Positions 1-9,068 are shown, numbered from the stretch's first letter. The stretch is 64,000 nucleotides of DNA from G963668605 sp963668605 (GCA_963668605.1 OY764903.1:2108001-2172000), one strand, 5' to 3'. Made by a program: numbers and translations. Notes: generated by a model not told the origin, from the sequence alone.

Positions 1-70
1 TTCATAAGGCAACCTTAGACCGAACTGAAATATATCACTTCTCGCGTTCAGCGGCATTTGCCTGCGTTAC

Positions 71-859
71 TTATTTGGACGCGAAGACCGCGGCGTGCAT
101 CAGGAAGTCGCGATGGGCGCCCGGCACGAGCACTTCACGATACTCCCCGCTCAAGATCGAGCGCTCCGCGGCACTCATTCTTTCGCGCGCCGCGTCGAAA
201 GCGGCGCTGACCTTATCGTTCGCGGCCAGATCAGTCGAGACCGTGACAACCCAGCGCACTCCCGGGTCTTCGCTGTGAACCTCTTCGACATCCAGACTGT
301 AGTAACTGAGCGTGCCGTCGGCGATGAGTTGATCGAGGATCGGCTTGCTGTACTTGTCGAAGAGTTTGCGGAAGTCATCCGACTTGCCGGGTTTCACTTG
401 GCTTCTGCTCAAATACGTGTACGGTTTCACTCCAGCCGGCGGCGTCTTTGAATTCACGACTACGCTACGCAGGAGAAAGTCCCGATGCTTGTCCGGGTCA
501 GTGTATGAGAGTGCGGTCTGCCTCTCGGCCGCGCCGATCTTCTCCCACGTCTTCCCAATCATGTCGAGCACTTTCTCGTAGCCGGCATAGTTCGCCGTAG
601 AGAACCAGACGGTGGTGTTGGCTTCGCCTGGCTGATGCAGCACATCCAGATCGACGCCGTACGCCATGACATCGCCGTCGGTCATGAGCTTGTCGAGCAT
701 AGGGGCGAAATGCTTTTTGAACATTCCTATCCAGGCCTCAGACTTGTCGGGCTTCAGCTTGTAGAGGCTGACGCTGGTGAGCGGTTCTGGTTTCTGTGCC
801 GCCAGGGTTCCGGCGGTCAGAGCGATGCCCGCAATTACGGACAGAGTTATCCTACGCAT
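71..859 (-). CDS. Secreted two-repeat protein of unknown function
   Basis: This 262-residue protein starts with a clear Sec signal peptide (MRR, then a hydrophobic stretch, cleavage near AAQ at about residue 21). The mature part has two similar halves. Each starts with a lysine/proline segment (LYKLKPDKSEAW near residue 32 and SRSQVKPGKSDDF near residue 151), continues through a 'P-x-L-D-x-L-x-x-D-G' stretch, and ends in an HRDFLL/HRDFLM motif. This suggests a duplicated ferredoxin-like (dimeric alpha-beta barrel) fold, by inference only. An AG-rich ribosome site (GAGGA) precedes the ATG. It is transcribed alone. No catalytic motif is visible and I do not recognise a named family. Confidence 0.75.
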   Translation of the reverse strand: MRRITLSVIAGIALTAGTLAAQKPEPLTSVSLYKLKPDKSEAWIGMFKKHFAPMLDKLMTDGDVMAYGVDLDVLHQPGEANTTVWFSTANYAGYEKVLDMIGKTWEKIGAAERQTALSYTDPDKHRDFLLRSVVVNSKTPPAGVKPYTYLSRSQVKPGKSDDFRKLFDKYSKPILDQLIADGTLSYYSLDVEEVHSEDPGVRWVVTVSTDLAANDKVSAAFDAARERMSAAERSILSGEYREVLVPGAHRDFLMHAAVFASK

Positions 860-1037
860 GTTTCTGTGGTCCTCTGAGTTGTTGATTTACAGCTTTGATG
901 CCCAGTTAGAATGACCGAATGGAAGAAGTATGAACCTGATGCCCGGTTTTGTAAAGGGAATTATTGGAGAATTATCTTGATCTGGTGGGGTGCTCGAACA
1001 GTGCGGAAACCCGCCGCCGGAGAAGGCCTATCCGGGA
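860..1037. other. Intergenic spacer without recognised element
   Basis: This 178-base spacer separates the upstream side of the secreted protein from the 3' end of the ECF ATPase gene; both genes are on the minus strand. It must carry the promoter of the secreted-protein gene and the end of the uptake-operon transcript. I see no strong hairpin with a T-run, no tRNA and no small ORF with a ribosome site. Confidence 0.4.
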
Positions 1038-1721
1038 TCAGACTAAGCCGGCGTCGGCGAGAAGAGCGCCATTGCGCAGCACCTCGCTAGCGGGTCCATC
1101 CATCGCAACACAACCGTCCTTCAGAACGATCATTCTGGTGGCCACTTTAGCCAGGAACTCGAGATGGTGACTGGCGATCAGTTTGGCGGAATCACCATCC
1201 TGAAAAACAGCGATCAGGTCACGGACCGCCCGTCCATCCAATTCCGCCGTCGGTTCGTCCACAAGCAATAGATCGGGCGCTGTGATCATCGCCGCCGCAA
1301 TCGCGGCACGTTTTCTCTGACCCAGGCTTAGGTGTGCCGCGGGGCGGCGAGCGCAGCCTTCCAGGACGAAGCGCTGCAATTGAGCGATTGCCTGTGCTTC
1401 AGCCGTCGATTTCTCCAGGCCTATGTTGACGAGGCGTAAAGCAAGATCCTGGACCAGAGTTGGCATGAATAGCTGATCTTCCGGGTTCTGAAACACCATG
1501 CCGATCCGCTTCCATCCGCGGCGGGGAGTCTCGCCCCAGACCTTAATCTCACCGCTGCCCTCGAGCAATCCCGCAATCGCCCACAGCAACGTGCTCTTGC
1601 CGCTCCCGTTCGCTCCGATGAGCCCCACGGTCTCGCCTGGTTTCACAGAGAAAGTGATGTCCTGGAGCACGTCGCCGCTGTTGTAGCCGAAACAAAACTG
1701 GGAGACGTCCAGCGCGTTCAT
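1038..1721 (-). CDS. ECF-type transporter ATP-binding protein
   Basis: A 227-residue ABC ATPase that would power uptake through the energy-coupling factor (ECF) complex at the inner membrane. Walker A is GANGSGKST near residue 36, the Q-loop lies in VFQNPEDQLF near residue 77 (the NPEDQLF form is typical of CbiO/EcfA ATPases), the signature is LSLGQRKR near residue 131, Walker B is LLLVDEPT near residue 150, and the switch histidine is in SHHLEF. Its ATG overlaps the stop of the T-component gene by four bases, so translation is coupled. Family is certain; the substrate is not shown by the ATPase itself. Confidence 0.93.
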   Translation of the reverse strand: MNALDVSQFCFGYNSGDVLQDITFSVKPGETVGLIGANGSGKSTLLWAIAGLLEGSGEIKVWGETPRRGWKRIGMVFQNPEDQLFMPTLVQDLALRLVNIGLEKSTAEAQAIAQLQRFVLEGCARRPAAHLSLGQRKRAAIAAAMITAPDLLLVDEPTAELDGRAVRDLIAVFQDGDSAKLIASHHLEFLAKVATRMIVLKDGCVAMDGPASEVLRNGALLADAGLV

Positions 1722-2263
1722 TCGGCGAACCCGTCCAAGAGGCGTGCGGCGTAGAATCGCTCCGCGCGCACAAACGCGCGTTCAAAGACGCGAGCCGTCG
1801 CCCAAGTAAGCGACCGGAACGCTCCGGGCCCAAAACGCCGTGGTGTACTCATCCGTTGCGCAGTGTATGCCCGCCGCGTCTCGTCGAGCAGAACCAGTGC
1901 GAAGTGCCGCGTGAAGATCAGGAAGAGAATAGCCGTCAATCCGCGACGCGCCATGATCGCGCGCCATCCGAGCCGCACCCATGGCAAGGACTGGAAGGCA
2001 AGCGGCACAACAACTACCAGGCAGGCGGCTTTCAGGAGCAACCGCACGTCGGACGCTCCGTTTACGAGCTGAAGTATCCACAAGGTCAACGCCAGCGAAA
2101 CCGACATCCAGATAGCCGCCGGCACACGCACGCCTGACCGCGCGAACACGACGTGAACGAGCGCCGAACCGATCCAGACGAGAGAAAGAAGCGCAGGACT
2201 AGTAAGGCATATTCCCGCGGCGAGCGCAGTCAGTGCGAAGAAGAGCCGGAGACTACTGTTCAT
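1718..2263 (-). CDS. ECF transporter T component (CbiQ/EcfT-like)
   Basis: An integral membrane protein of 181 residues when started at the ATG at 2263; a longer reading to 2380 would run far into the methyltransferase gene and is less likely. It has about four hydrophobic segments and then a basic, arginine-rich cytoplasmic part (TRRAYTAQRMSTPRRFG) resembling the coupling helices of CbiQ/EcfT proteins, which carry short A-R-G-like motifs that dock on the ATPases. The position directly before the ATPase and after the S component supports the call. It is shorter than most T proteins (about 220-260 residues). Confidence 0.8.
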   Translation of the reverse strand: MNSSLRLFFALTALAAGICLTSPALLSLVWIGSALVHVVFARSGVRVPAAIWMSVSLALTLWILQLVNGASDVRLLLKAACLVVVVPLAFQSLPWVRLGWRAIMARRGLTAILFLIFTRHFALVLLDETRRAYTAQRMSTPRRFGPGAFRSLTWATARVFERAFVRAERFYAARLLDGFAE

Positions 2264-2858
2264 GGAGAGCACGCCTGCATTGAATGAAGTACCAGTCAGG
2301 CCGCTCCTCAACAGAGAGAAGATCGAGCCCAGCCGCAACGAGTCTTTGCGCAAGTTCGCTGGAACAGGGGAGCCTGTCATTACAGACGGCTGGTCCGAGT
2401 TGAGCGTGAAACTCGTTCAACTGGGCGCTGCCCATGAGATGTCCGATAGTGACGATCCCACCCGTCATCACCGCCCGGGCAAGGCCATCCAGCAAAGCGC
2501 CAAGATCCGCGATGTGAGGGAGTACGTTGAAGCAAACGATCGCATCGAACAGTCCAGGAGCAAAGGGCAACTGGGCAGCGTCCGCACACACATGCAATCC
2601 CTGACCGCCGGATTTCCGCCGATTCTCACGGAGCATGTCTTCCGCAAGATCAAGCTCAACGATTTGCCGTCCTTGGCGCGCAGCGTGCGAGAGGATTATT
2701 CCCGTGCCGCAGCCGAGATCGAGGACTCGTTTACTCGTTTCGGGGACCGCTCGCCGGGTGAACTCCGCAATCTTGGCGGGAGCATCGGGCGGAGCCGGGA
2801 GATGATCCCACTGTGAAGCCAAGCCGTTGAAAAAATCACGCTTTTGGAGAATGTTCAT
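2253..2858 (-). CDS. Class I SAM-dependent methyltransferase in the uptake operon
   Basis: A 201-residue Rossmann methyltransferase. Motif I is VLDLGCGTGIIL near residue 45, the acidic end of strand two is ELDLAEDM, and motif IV/post-I is FDAIVCFNVLPHI near residue 104. It resembles UbiE/menaquinone-type small-molecule methyltransferases, but no substrate can be read from it. It overlaps the S-component gene by 23 bases upstream and the T-component gene by 11 bases downstream, so it is an integral operon member rather than an insertion. A role in modifying the imported ligand, or in making a metallophore, is only an inference. Confidence 0.9.
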   Translation of the reverse strand: MNILQKRDFFNGLASQWDHLPAPPDAPAKIAEFTRRAVPETSKRVLDLGCGTGIILSHAARQGRQIVELDLAEDMLRENRRKSGGQGLHVCADAAQLPFAPGLFDAIVCFNVLPHIADLGALLDGLARAVMTGGIVTIGHLMGSAQLNEFHAQLGPAVCNDRLPCSSELAQRLVAAGLDLLSVEERPDWYFIQCRRALHEQ

Positions 2859-3396
2859 GTTGGAAGAGAAGCCCCCGGCGTCGCGAAAGTAGACTCACGA
2901 CGAGGGGCACGACCGCAATCTGAAGAATCACGCCAGGAATTCCTTGCGCCAAGGAAGCGAGGGAAGCCAGTTTCGGAGGAAGACCGAAAAGAACGGCCAG
3001 TGCGTACAGCGAAGCGAACGCGGTGAGGCGTCCGAGAGCAATCGCGGCAATCAGGCCGAACCACATCGAGCCGCGCCCTCGCCGATAGAGCAGCGCCGCT
3101 GTACCGCCAAGCACAGCGCCCTCAAACGCCATACTGATCGCAATCGGCGGATAAAGAGGCGGCATACCTGTCGCGAGGGAAGAAAGCAGCGGCACAGCGC
3201 ATCCCGTCAGCACGGCCCAAGGCAGCGGCGTCAGGAAGCCGTTCAACAGTAATGGCAGAAGCATAGGCAGGAACTTGCTGCCGAGTCCCACTGCGTGGAA
3301 CGCGACCGGCAGGACGAGCGCAAGCCCCGCCATCAGCGCGCTGATGACCAGTGCGCGAAGGCCGCCAATTGGCCGGATTGGACGCGTTCGATCCAT
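2836..3396 (-). CDS. ECF transporter substrate-binding (S) component
   Basis: A 186-residue protein with about six predicted membrane helices, the architecture and size of ECF S components, which bind the vitamin or metal ligand in the inner membrane. After a short basic N-terminus it runs through LGSKFLPMLLPLLLNGFLTP and a proline-rich loop TGMPPLYPPIAI. It starts 5 bases after the TonB receptor stop and overlaps the methyltransferase by 23 bases. I cannot assign it to a defined substrate class; the receptor upstream favours a large or scarce ligand such as a corrinoid or a chelated metal over a simple vitamin. Confidence 0.8.
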   Translation of the reverse strand: MDRTRPIRPIGGLRALVISALMAGLALVLPVAFHAVGLGSKFLPMLLPLLLNGFLTPLPWAVLTGCAVPLLSSLATGMPPLYPPIAISMAFEGAVLGGTAALLYRRGRGSMWFGLIAAIALGRLTAFASLYALAVLFGLPPKLASLASLAQGIPGVILQIAVVPLVVSLLSRRRGLLFQHEHSPKA

Positions 3397-3401
3397 GGTA
3401 G

Positions 3402-5420
3402 TCAGAACCTCAATGTGACGCCGCCCAAAGCATTCGCCCCTGGCATAGCGTACCCGGGAACAACCTGATAGCGCCGATTGAACAGGTTGTCGATCAGAGT
3501 GAATACCTGCACGCGCTCCCGAATCGGGAAGGTGAGTTTCAATGTGCCCAACTGGTATCCGTTCATCGTTTGCGTGTGCTGCGCATTGGCAAAACGGTTG
3601 CCGATGCTCATGCCGCCAAAATAGACGAACAACTTTGACAGGTTCACTTCAACGCCGTAATTCAGCTTGTGGGCCGGAACGTATGGCGCGATATTCGTGG
3701 AGCGCAGATAGGCGTAACCACCCTGGACAGCGAAACGGCGGGAAGCCTGCCAGCGCCCGGAGGTCTCGATACCGCGGTTCAATGCTGCGCCATTGTTCAG
3801 CAGTGTAAGGTTGGGGAAACGGCCCGTGACTGCAATCAGATTGGCCAGGTTGGCGTAATAGCCGGTGACGCTTGCCGACACGTTCCGCACCGGCCTCGCC
3901 TGAAACGACACCTGATAATTCCAGAGATGTTCGGGCAGGAGGTTTGGATTGGGTGCCGGGAACAAGTACAGTTCCCGGATCGTCGGATTCCGGAATCCCT
4001 TTCCAACTTCGGCAGCGACCGAATAGCCCTCGGCTAATTTCAGACTCGCTCCGAATTCCGGGGCGGTAATCGATCCGAACTGAGTATTCGTTTCATAGCG
4101 TACGCCGGCATGGAGTCGAAGGCGGCGTCCTGAAATCCATTGCCCGCGCGCAAATCCGGCGGCCACAGTGATGTCGTGTTCGCCGTAATTCAGGCGCTGG
4201 AGCACATTGCGAGCGCGCCCTCCAAAGTTGACGATATCGCTGCCGAACTCGAGCGTAGCTCGGCGCGACAGGGCAACGTTTTCATCCACACGCAATCCCG
4301 TGGTCCGGTCGACGGACCGGAATCCATCCGTGATGTAGTGCAACCCATGGCTCGAGTACGTGCGGACATAACCCCACATGCGGCTGCTCGTATTGTCGAA
4401 GTTCGTCGTAAAGCCGCCGCGGCCGACATTCGCGTAGCTGTTGTTGAGGGGCGTTGCGAGCGGTCCTGGATCCTCGACGTGAAAATGCCCGTAGCGGCCT
4501 TCTATCGACGCCCGCCAGACCGGTGAAAGATCATATCCGGCGGTTAGCGTCCCATCCTGATTCCTGAAGTCCGAGCTCGGGCGATCTCCCGAAGTGTGCT
4601 GGATGCCAGCATTCAGGGAGTAGAACCCACGGTTGAACCGGGCGCCGTGAGCCAGGGTGTGCTGTCCGGTATAGAACGATCCCAGGCTCGTCGTCAGCCG
4701 CGTGCTCATACGCTCCCGCGGCACCCACGGCTTTATCTCGACGACACCAGCCATGGCATTGCTCCCGAACAATACCGAAGCGGGGCCCTCGATGACGTTG
4801 ACGCTGCCCGCATCGGAGAGGCTGTAGAAGTCGGGCAAGGGATGCCCCATGAGCCCCTGATAATCTGGCCGGCCATCCACAACCACCAGGACGCCAGCGT
4901 TCGGCGATTCGCCAATTCCCCGGATGTAAATGCCTCCGGTGCCATTCGTCGCGATCCCATAACCCATGACCCCGCGGCGAGTGACGAAGGCACCGGGGAC
5001 GACACGATCGATGGCATCGACAACTGTTCGGGCGCCTGTACGGTCAATGTCGAGTTGAGTCCCTTCCATCTGCACAAGCGTGCCTTCATCGCGGACGACG
5101 ACTGCCACACTTGAACGGACGATCGCGGGCCGCAGTTCGACAGTAACGTCCTCCGCGCGATCAAGTCGCGTGACCGCGGGCTCAAATCCGCTGGCTGTCA
5201 CCACGATTTCTGCTGGCGGCGTGAGTCGTCCGATGACCTCGCCGCCAGTGTCTGAAATCGCTGCGACGATCTGTCGCTCGCTGGAAAGCGACCGGAATTG
5301 CACACGGGCATTCGGTACAGCAGCCTTGGAAGAATCCGTCACGCGAACGCGGAACGTCTGCGCCGAAACGGGCAGCACCGTCAACGCTATGGCACCAAAC
5401 AATACTGAGGCTCGCAACAT
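3402..5420 (-). CDS. TonB-dependent outer-membrane receptor (BtuB-like size)
   Basis: A 672-residue receptor with a signal peptide ending near SAQ (residue 21), an N-terminal carboxypeptidase-regulatory-like domain (about 22-95), a plug domain (about 105-235, with IYIRGIGE, VVVDGRP and VNVIEGPASVLFGSNAMAGVV) and a 22-strand-type barrel ending in the classical C-terminal phenylalanine (GVTLRF). It would import a ligand across the outer membrane using TonB. It is the first gene of a five-gene operon that supplies an inner-membrane ECF importer, so the pair forms a complete uptake route. The ATG at 5420 has no obvious Shine-Dalgarno sequence. Confidence 0.93.
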   Translation of the reverse strand: MLRASVLFGAIALTVLPVSAQTFRVRVTDSSKAAVPNARVQFRSLSSERQIVAAISDTGGEVIGRLTPPAEIVVTASGFEPAVTRLDRAEDVTVELRPAIVRSSVAVVVRDEGTLVQMEGTQLDIDRTGARTVVDAIDRVVPGAFVTRRGVMGYGIATNGTGGIYIRGIGESPNAGVLVVVDGRPDYQGLMGHPLPDFYSLSDAGSVNVIEGPASVLFGSNAMAGVVEIKPWVPRERMSTRLTTSLGSFYTGQHTLAHGARFNRGFYSLNAGIQHTSGDRPSSDFRNQDGTLTAGYDLSPVWRASIEGRYGHFHVEDPGPLATPLNNSYANVGRGGFTTNFDNTSSRMWGYVRTYSSHGLHYITDGFRSVDRTTGLRVDENVALSRRATLEFGSDIVNFGGRARNVLQRLNYGEHDITVAAGFARGQWISGRRLRLHAGVRYETNTQFGSITAPEFGASLKLAEGYSVAAEVGKGFRNPTIRELYLFPAPNPNLLPEHLWNYQVSFQARPVRNVSASVTGYYANLANLIAVTGRFPNLTLLNNGAALNRGIETSGRWQASRRFAVQGGYAYLRSTNIAPYVPAHKLNYGVEVNLSKLFVYFGGMSIGNRFANAQHTQTMNGYQLGTLKLTFPIRERVQVFTLIDNLFNRRYQVVPGYAMPGANALGGVTLRF

Positions 5421-5436
5421 GATGAACCCGAAAGTG

Positions 5437-5451
5437 TATCACGTTTATCAC
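5437..5451 (-). promoter_or_regulatory. Candidate operator: TATCAC direct repeat
   Basis: TATCAC occurs at 5437-5442 and again at 5446-5451 (GTGATA twice on the transcribed strand), a 9-base period, inside a GTAT-N12-ATAC frame. It lies 17 to 31 bases upstream of the receptor start. The place fits a repressor site controlling the uptake operon, for example a metal- or vitamin-sensing regulator. It does not match the NikR spacing that I know. No cobalamin-riboswitch core was found in this leader. Confidence 0.3.
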
Positions 5452-5533
5452 ATACGTGCTACCGCCAGTGAAGAGTTATCGTTGGGACGTTCAGCCAGCC
5501 GAGTGCTGTCTTTTGAGGCGCCGGCGATTCATG

Positions 5534-5555
5534 TATACTGTCGGCAACCCGACAG
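5534..5555 (+). promoter_or_regulatory. Candidate -10 box and leader hairpin of the Oar-like receptor
   Basis: TATACT at 5534-5539 is a good -10 box, with a weak TTGAGG at 5513-5518 (15-base spacer). It runs into a perfect 7-base-pair hairpin, CTGTCGG-CAAC-CCGACAG, at 5538-5555. The hairpin would be partly in the promoter and partly in the transcribed leader, so it could be an operator or a 5' stabilising stem. Confidence 0.35.
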
Positions 5556-5592
5556 GGGTCCGGAAGTCGATTCGCAGGAGGAGAGGAACGTT

Positions 5593-8500
5593 ATGCCTAC
5601 TAGAGTTCTATTTGGACTGATTGCAATCGCCGCGGGTCTGTACGCACAAACGATCACGGGAAACATCACAGGCTCCGTGAGGGATGCCTCAAACCTGGCC
5701 GTGCCGGGCGCCGACGTTCTGCTCATTAGCGTCTCGACACAGGCCGAGCGTGGGATGAAGACGAACGAAAGCGGCGATTTTTTCTTCGCCACGCTCAATC
5801 CTGGCGAGTACCGCCTCCAGATCAAATCCGCGGGTTTCAAGCCGGCCGAACGCAAAGGCATCAATCTGTCCGCTTCGGAAACGTTGGCGCTGGGCGGCAT
5901 ACCGCTCGAGGTCGGCAACGTCACCGAATCCGTCACAGTGTCGGCGCAAAGCGCCGCGGTGCAAACCGCGTCGAGCGAACGAGCCGGTTCGATCACTTCC
6001 GCGCAGGTTGAAAACCTGCTGATCCGCGGGCGCAACGTGATATCGCTGGTCTCACTGCTGCCCGGCGTTGTGGACATGCAGGAGTCGGAAGCGATCGACC
6101 GCAATTGGAATTTCAGCGCGCAGGGCGGACGCAGGGCCACGAACAACGTGACGCTCGATGGCATGACGATGAACCAGATCGGCAACAACTTCAATGCCGC
6201 GATCAGCGTGAGTCAGGACTCGATCGCCGAAGTCAAAGTGCTGCTGAGCAACTATCAGGCCGAGTACGGCCGCATGTCGGGCGCCAACATCCAACTGATT
6301 AGCAAGTCCGGAACCAAGGACTTCCATGGCCTGTTCAGCTACTTCAAACGCCACGAGCAATTCAACGCGAATAACTTTTTCAACAACAGGCTCGGCGCGG
6401 CGAATCCGCGCTACCGTTACAACACTTACAATTACAGCGTCTCCGGACCCATATATGTCCCGGGCCGTTTCAACCGCAACAAGGACAAGCTGTTCTTCTC
6501 CTGGAGCCAGGAGTTCTGGCCCTTGCGCACACCGCAACCGATCCGCCAGTTGACGGTTCCCACCGATCTGGAGCGGGCCGGCGACTTCTCGCAGAGCCTC
6601 GACCTGAACAACCGGCTCATCGCGATCACCGACCCAAACAGCCGCCAGCCGTTCGCGGGCAACCGGGTTCCGGCCTCGCGGCTCGATCCGAATGGAGTGG
6701 CGCTGTTGAAGGTGTTTCCGCAGCCGAACTTCCTCGACAAAAGCACTTCAGCCGGGCGCTACAACTATGTCTTCCAAGCCGAGACGACGCAGCCGCAACG
6801 CATGTCGACTTTGAAGCTGGACTACAACCTGAACGCCAACAACCTTGTGGCGTTCAACATGTCGCGCCATTCGGACGAGCGCGAGGGATCGCAGGGAATC
6901 CCGACCACCGGTCCGCAAAACTGGGACCAACTCGTGAAGAAGTTCAGCACGAGAGGCAAAGTTTACGTCGGGCGCTACTCTCGCATCTTTTCTCCGACCC
7001 TCGTCAACGAGTTGTCGATCGGTTTCAATACGCGGCCTGAGGGCGACAGTTATCGGGAGGAGGAACTGGCGCGCAATCAACGCGACAAAGTGGGATTCAA
7101 GACCGGCCAATTTAACCCGTCCTCCAATCCGTTGAACTACATCCCCAACGCCACATTCGGCGGCGTAACGAATCCGGCGGCCCTGCAGATCGAAGGGCGC
7201 TTCCCGCTGAACCAGACGCAGAAGATTTTCTCGCTCACTAATAACGTGACAAAGACCGTGGGTGCACACACCGTCAAGATCGGAATCTACGCGGATCGCA
7301 TCTGGCGCGGAGCTTCCAATGCCGTGGCCTTCAACGGCACTTTCGATTTTGGGCGCAACGTCAATAATCCGCTGGACTCGAATTTCGCGTACTCGAATGC
7401 CGCCCTGGGCGTCTTCAACTCTTACACCGAAGCTTCTTCCCGTCCGTTCCTGAATTACCGCGTGACAAACCTGGAGTGGTTCGCGCAGGACAACTGGAAA
7501 GTGACGCGGCGGCTTACGCTCGACTACGGGATGCGCTTTGCCGAAGTCTTCCCGATCAACGAAGCGGAGGATCGCGTATCCGGTTTCAATCCAGGACTCT
7601 TCGACCGGGCTAAGCAAGCGCAACTGATCCGGCCGGCGATCGTGGGAGGACAGCGTGTGGGCGTGCATCCGGTGACTGGCGCTACGTATCCGGCTTCGCA
7701 GATCGGCGCGATCGCTCCCGGCACCGGCATTTCGTCGAACGGAATGGCGTTGCCGTATTCGGACAAGAGCTACCCGCAGGCGCTGATCAAGAACCGCGGC
7801 GTTCAATTCGGGCCGCGCGTCGGATTTGCCTGGGATCCTTCCGGAAACGGCTCGACCAGCGTGCGCGGCGGGTTTGGAGTTTTCTATAACCGGCAAAGCC
7901 TCGACGTGACGCTAAACAATTACACGACGCAACCGCCGCTGGTCGAGACGCCGTTGATCAGTTTCGGAACGCTGCCGACGCTGCTCTCGTCAGGAGGCCT
8001 GCTGTATCCTTCCAACGTGCTCGGCATCGATCCGGAAGGACACGTGCCGACGACGATGAACTTCAGCTTCAACGTGCAGCGCCGCCTACCCGGCGACGTG
8101 ATCGTGGATGCCGGCTATGTGGGTTCGCTGAGCAGGCACATGATGTGGCAGCGCAATCTCAACGCCATTCCGTTCGGGGCGAATTTCAATCCGGCTAATG
8201 CCGATCCGACGAACACGCGCGTGCCTTTGTCGCCGCAATTTCTGCGAACGTACACGGGCTACAACAACATTAATTATCGCGAGTTCGCATCGAGTTCGAA
8301 TTACCACTCGTTACAGGTCAGCGCGAACCGGAGGTTCAAGAAAGGCGTTCAGTTCGGGGCTTCATGGACCTGGTCGAAGGCCCTCGACTACAACGACAAC
8401 GACAACGACACCGTGAGCACGCTGATACCCGTGCGGCAGTGGAATTATGGACTGGCGGGATTCGACAGGAGGCATGTGCTGAAGGCCAACTGGGTTTGGG

Positions 8501-9024
8501 ATCTGCCTAAATCGCGCTTCCGCAATTTGGTGATGAAAGGAATCCTCAACGACTGGCAGATGTCCGGCGTCGTAACATTCAGCAGCGGCGCGCCGCTGGC
8601 GATTGGCTTCAGCCAGGTGACGGCCACCGATATCACGGGATCGCCGACCGATGGGGCGCGCATCGACGTGCTCTCCAACCCGGTGCTACCGAAGAGCGAG
8701 CGCACGTTCAGCAGAAACTTTCGGACCGACGTCTTCCGGGTTCCCGCCGTGGGCACGTACGGAACTTCCGCGCCAACTTCGATCACGGGGCCGGGCATAA
8801 ACAATTGGGATACCGCCGTGTTCAAGACGTTCCCTGTTCGCGAAGTGCTGCGGCTTCAATTTCGCTGCGAACTTTACAACGCCTTCAACCACACGCAGTT
8901 CACTACCCTCGATACCGCGGCACGCTTCGATGCGCTGGGAGCGCAGGTAAATGGCCGTTTTGGCGAATTCACAGCGGCGCGCAACGCCCGCATCATGCAG
9001 TTCGCCGTGCGAGCGTCGTTTTGA
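5593..9024 (+). CDS. Oar-like TonB-dependent receptor with carboxypeptidase-like domain
   Basis: An 1143-residue outer-membrane protein. The reading frame is open further upstream, but the ATG at 5593 follows an AGGAGGAG ribosome site and opens a signal peptide ending in YAQ (residue 19). Next come a carboxypeptidase-regulatory-like/CnaB-type domain (about 20-110), a plug domain with NNVTLDGM and IQLISKSGT, and a long barrel with acidobacterial Oar-type features such as LTLDYGMRF, QFGPRVGFAWDPSG and an ending in VRASF. Families like this are expanded in Solibacteres and usually handle plant or microbial polysaccharide fragments or peptides. It faces away from the uptake operon. Confidence 0.95.
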   Translation: MPTRVLFGLIAIAAGLYAQTITGNITGSVRDASNLAVPGADVLLISVSTQAERGMKTNESGDFFFATLNPGEYRLQIKSAGFKPAERKGINLSASETLALGGIPLEVGNVTESVTVSAQSAAVQTASSERAGSITSAQVENLLIRGRNVISLVSLLPGVVDMQESEAIDRNWNFSAQGGRRATNNVTLDGMTMNQIGNNFNAAISVSQDSIAEVKVLLSNYQAEYGRMSGANIQLISKSGTKDFHGLFSYFKRHEQFNANNFFNNRLGAANPRYRYNTYNYSVSGPIYVPGRFNRNKDKLFFSWSQEFWPLRTPQPIRQLTVPTDLERAGDFSQSLDLNNRLIAITDPNSRQPFAGNRVPASRLDPNGVALLKVFPQPNFLDKSTSAGRYNYVFQAETTQPQRMSTLKLDYNLNANNLVAFNMSRHSDEREGSQGIPTTGPQNWDQLVKKFSTRGKVYVGRYSRIFSPTLVNELSIGFNTRPEGDSYREEELARNQRDKVGFKTGQFNPSSNPLNYIPNATFGGVTNPAALQIEGRFPLNQTQKIFSLTNNVTKTVGAHTVKIGIYADRIWRGASNAVAFNGTFDFGRNVNNPLDSNFAYSNAALGVFNSYTEASSRPFLNYRVTNLEWFAQDNWKVTRRLTLDYGMRFAEVFPINEAEDRVSGFNPGLFDRAKQAQLIRPAIVGGQRVGVHPVTGATYPASQIGAIAPGTGISSNGMALPYSDKSYPQALIKNRGVQFGPRVGFAWDPSGNGSTSVRGGFGVFYNRQSLDVTLNNYTTQPPLVETPLISFGTLPTLLSSGGLLYPSNVLGIDPEGHVPTTMNFSFNVQRRLPGDVIVDAGYVGSLSRHMMWQRNLNAIPFGANFNPANADPTNTRVPLSPQFLRTYTGYNNINYREFASSSNYHSLQVSANRRFKKGVQFGASWTWSKALDYNDNDNDTVSTLIPVRQWNYGLAGFDRRHVLKANWVWDLPKSRFRNLVMKGILNDWQMSGVVTFSSGAPLAIGFSQVTATDITGSPTDGARIDVLSNPVLPKSERTFSRNFRTDVFRVPAVGTYGTSAPTSITGPGINNWDTAVFKTFPVREVLRLQFRCELYNAFNHTQFTTLDTAARFDALGAQVNGRFGEFTAARNARIMQFAVRASF

Positions 9025-9050
9025 AAACACGGGGCCCGGTAACCTAGAAT
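9021..9050 (+). promoter_or_regulatory. Promoter of the queuosine-precursor transporter
   Basis: TTGAAA at 9021-9026 and TAGAAT at 9045-9050, with an 18-base spacer. The -35 box contains the stop codon of the Oar-like gene. Transcription would start near 9057, only about 12 bases before the ATG at 9069. Confidence 0.5.
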
Positions 9051-9066
9051 GAAGTCACTGGGCCCC
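9031..9066 (+). other. GC-rich 10-bp inverted repeat between receptor and yhhQ-like gene
   Basis: GGGGCCCGGT (9031-9040) pairs with ACTGGGCCCC (9057-9066), leaving a 16-base loop and one G-U pair. It ends two bases before the ATG of the next gene. On receptor read-through RNA it would fold as a stem next to the start and leave no ribosome site; in DNA it flanks the -10 box. It may be a receptor terminator stem (though no T-run follows), an operator, or a translation block. Confidence 0.45.
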
Positions 9067-9068
9067 CG

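Noticed and set aside
5421..5592. A cobalamin riboswitch in the leader of the TonB/ECF operon
   Set aside because: The conserved core boxes could not be found on the minus strand; only short repeats and a hairpin are present.
9025..9068. A preQ1 riboswitch before the queuosine-precursor transporter
   Set aside because: The gap holds a simple inverted repeat and a promoter; no C-rich loop or A-rich tail of a known preQ1 class is present.
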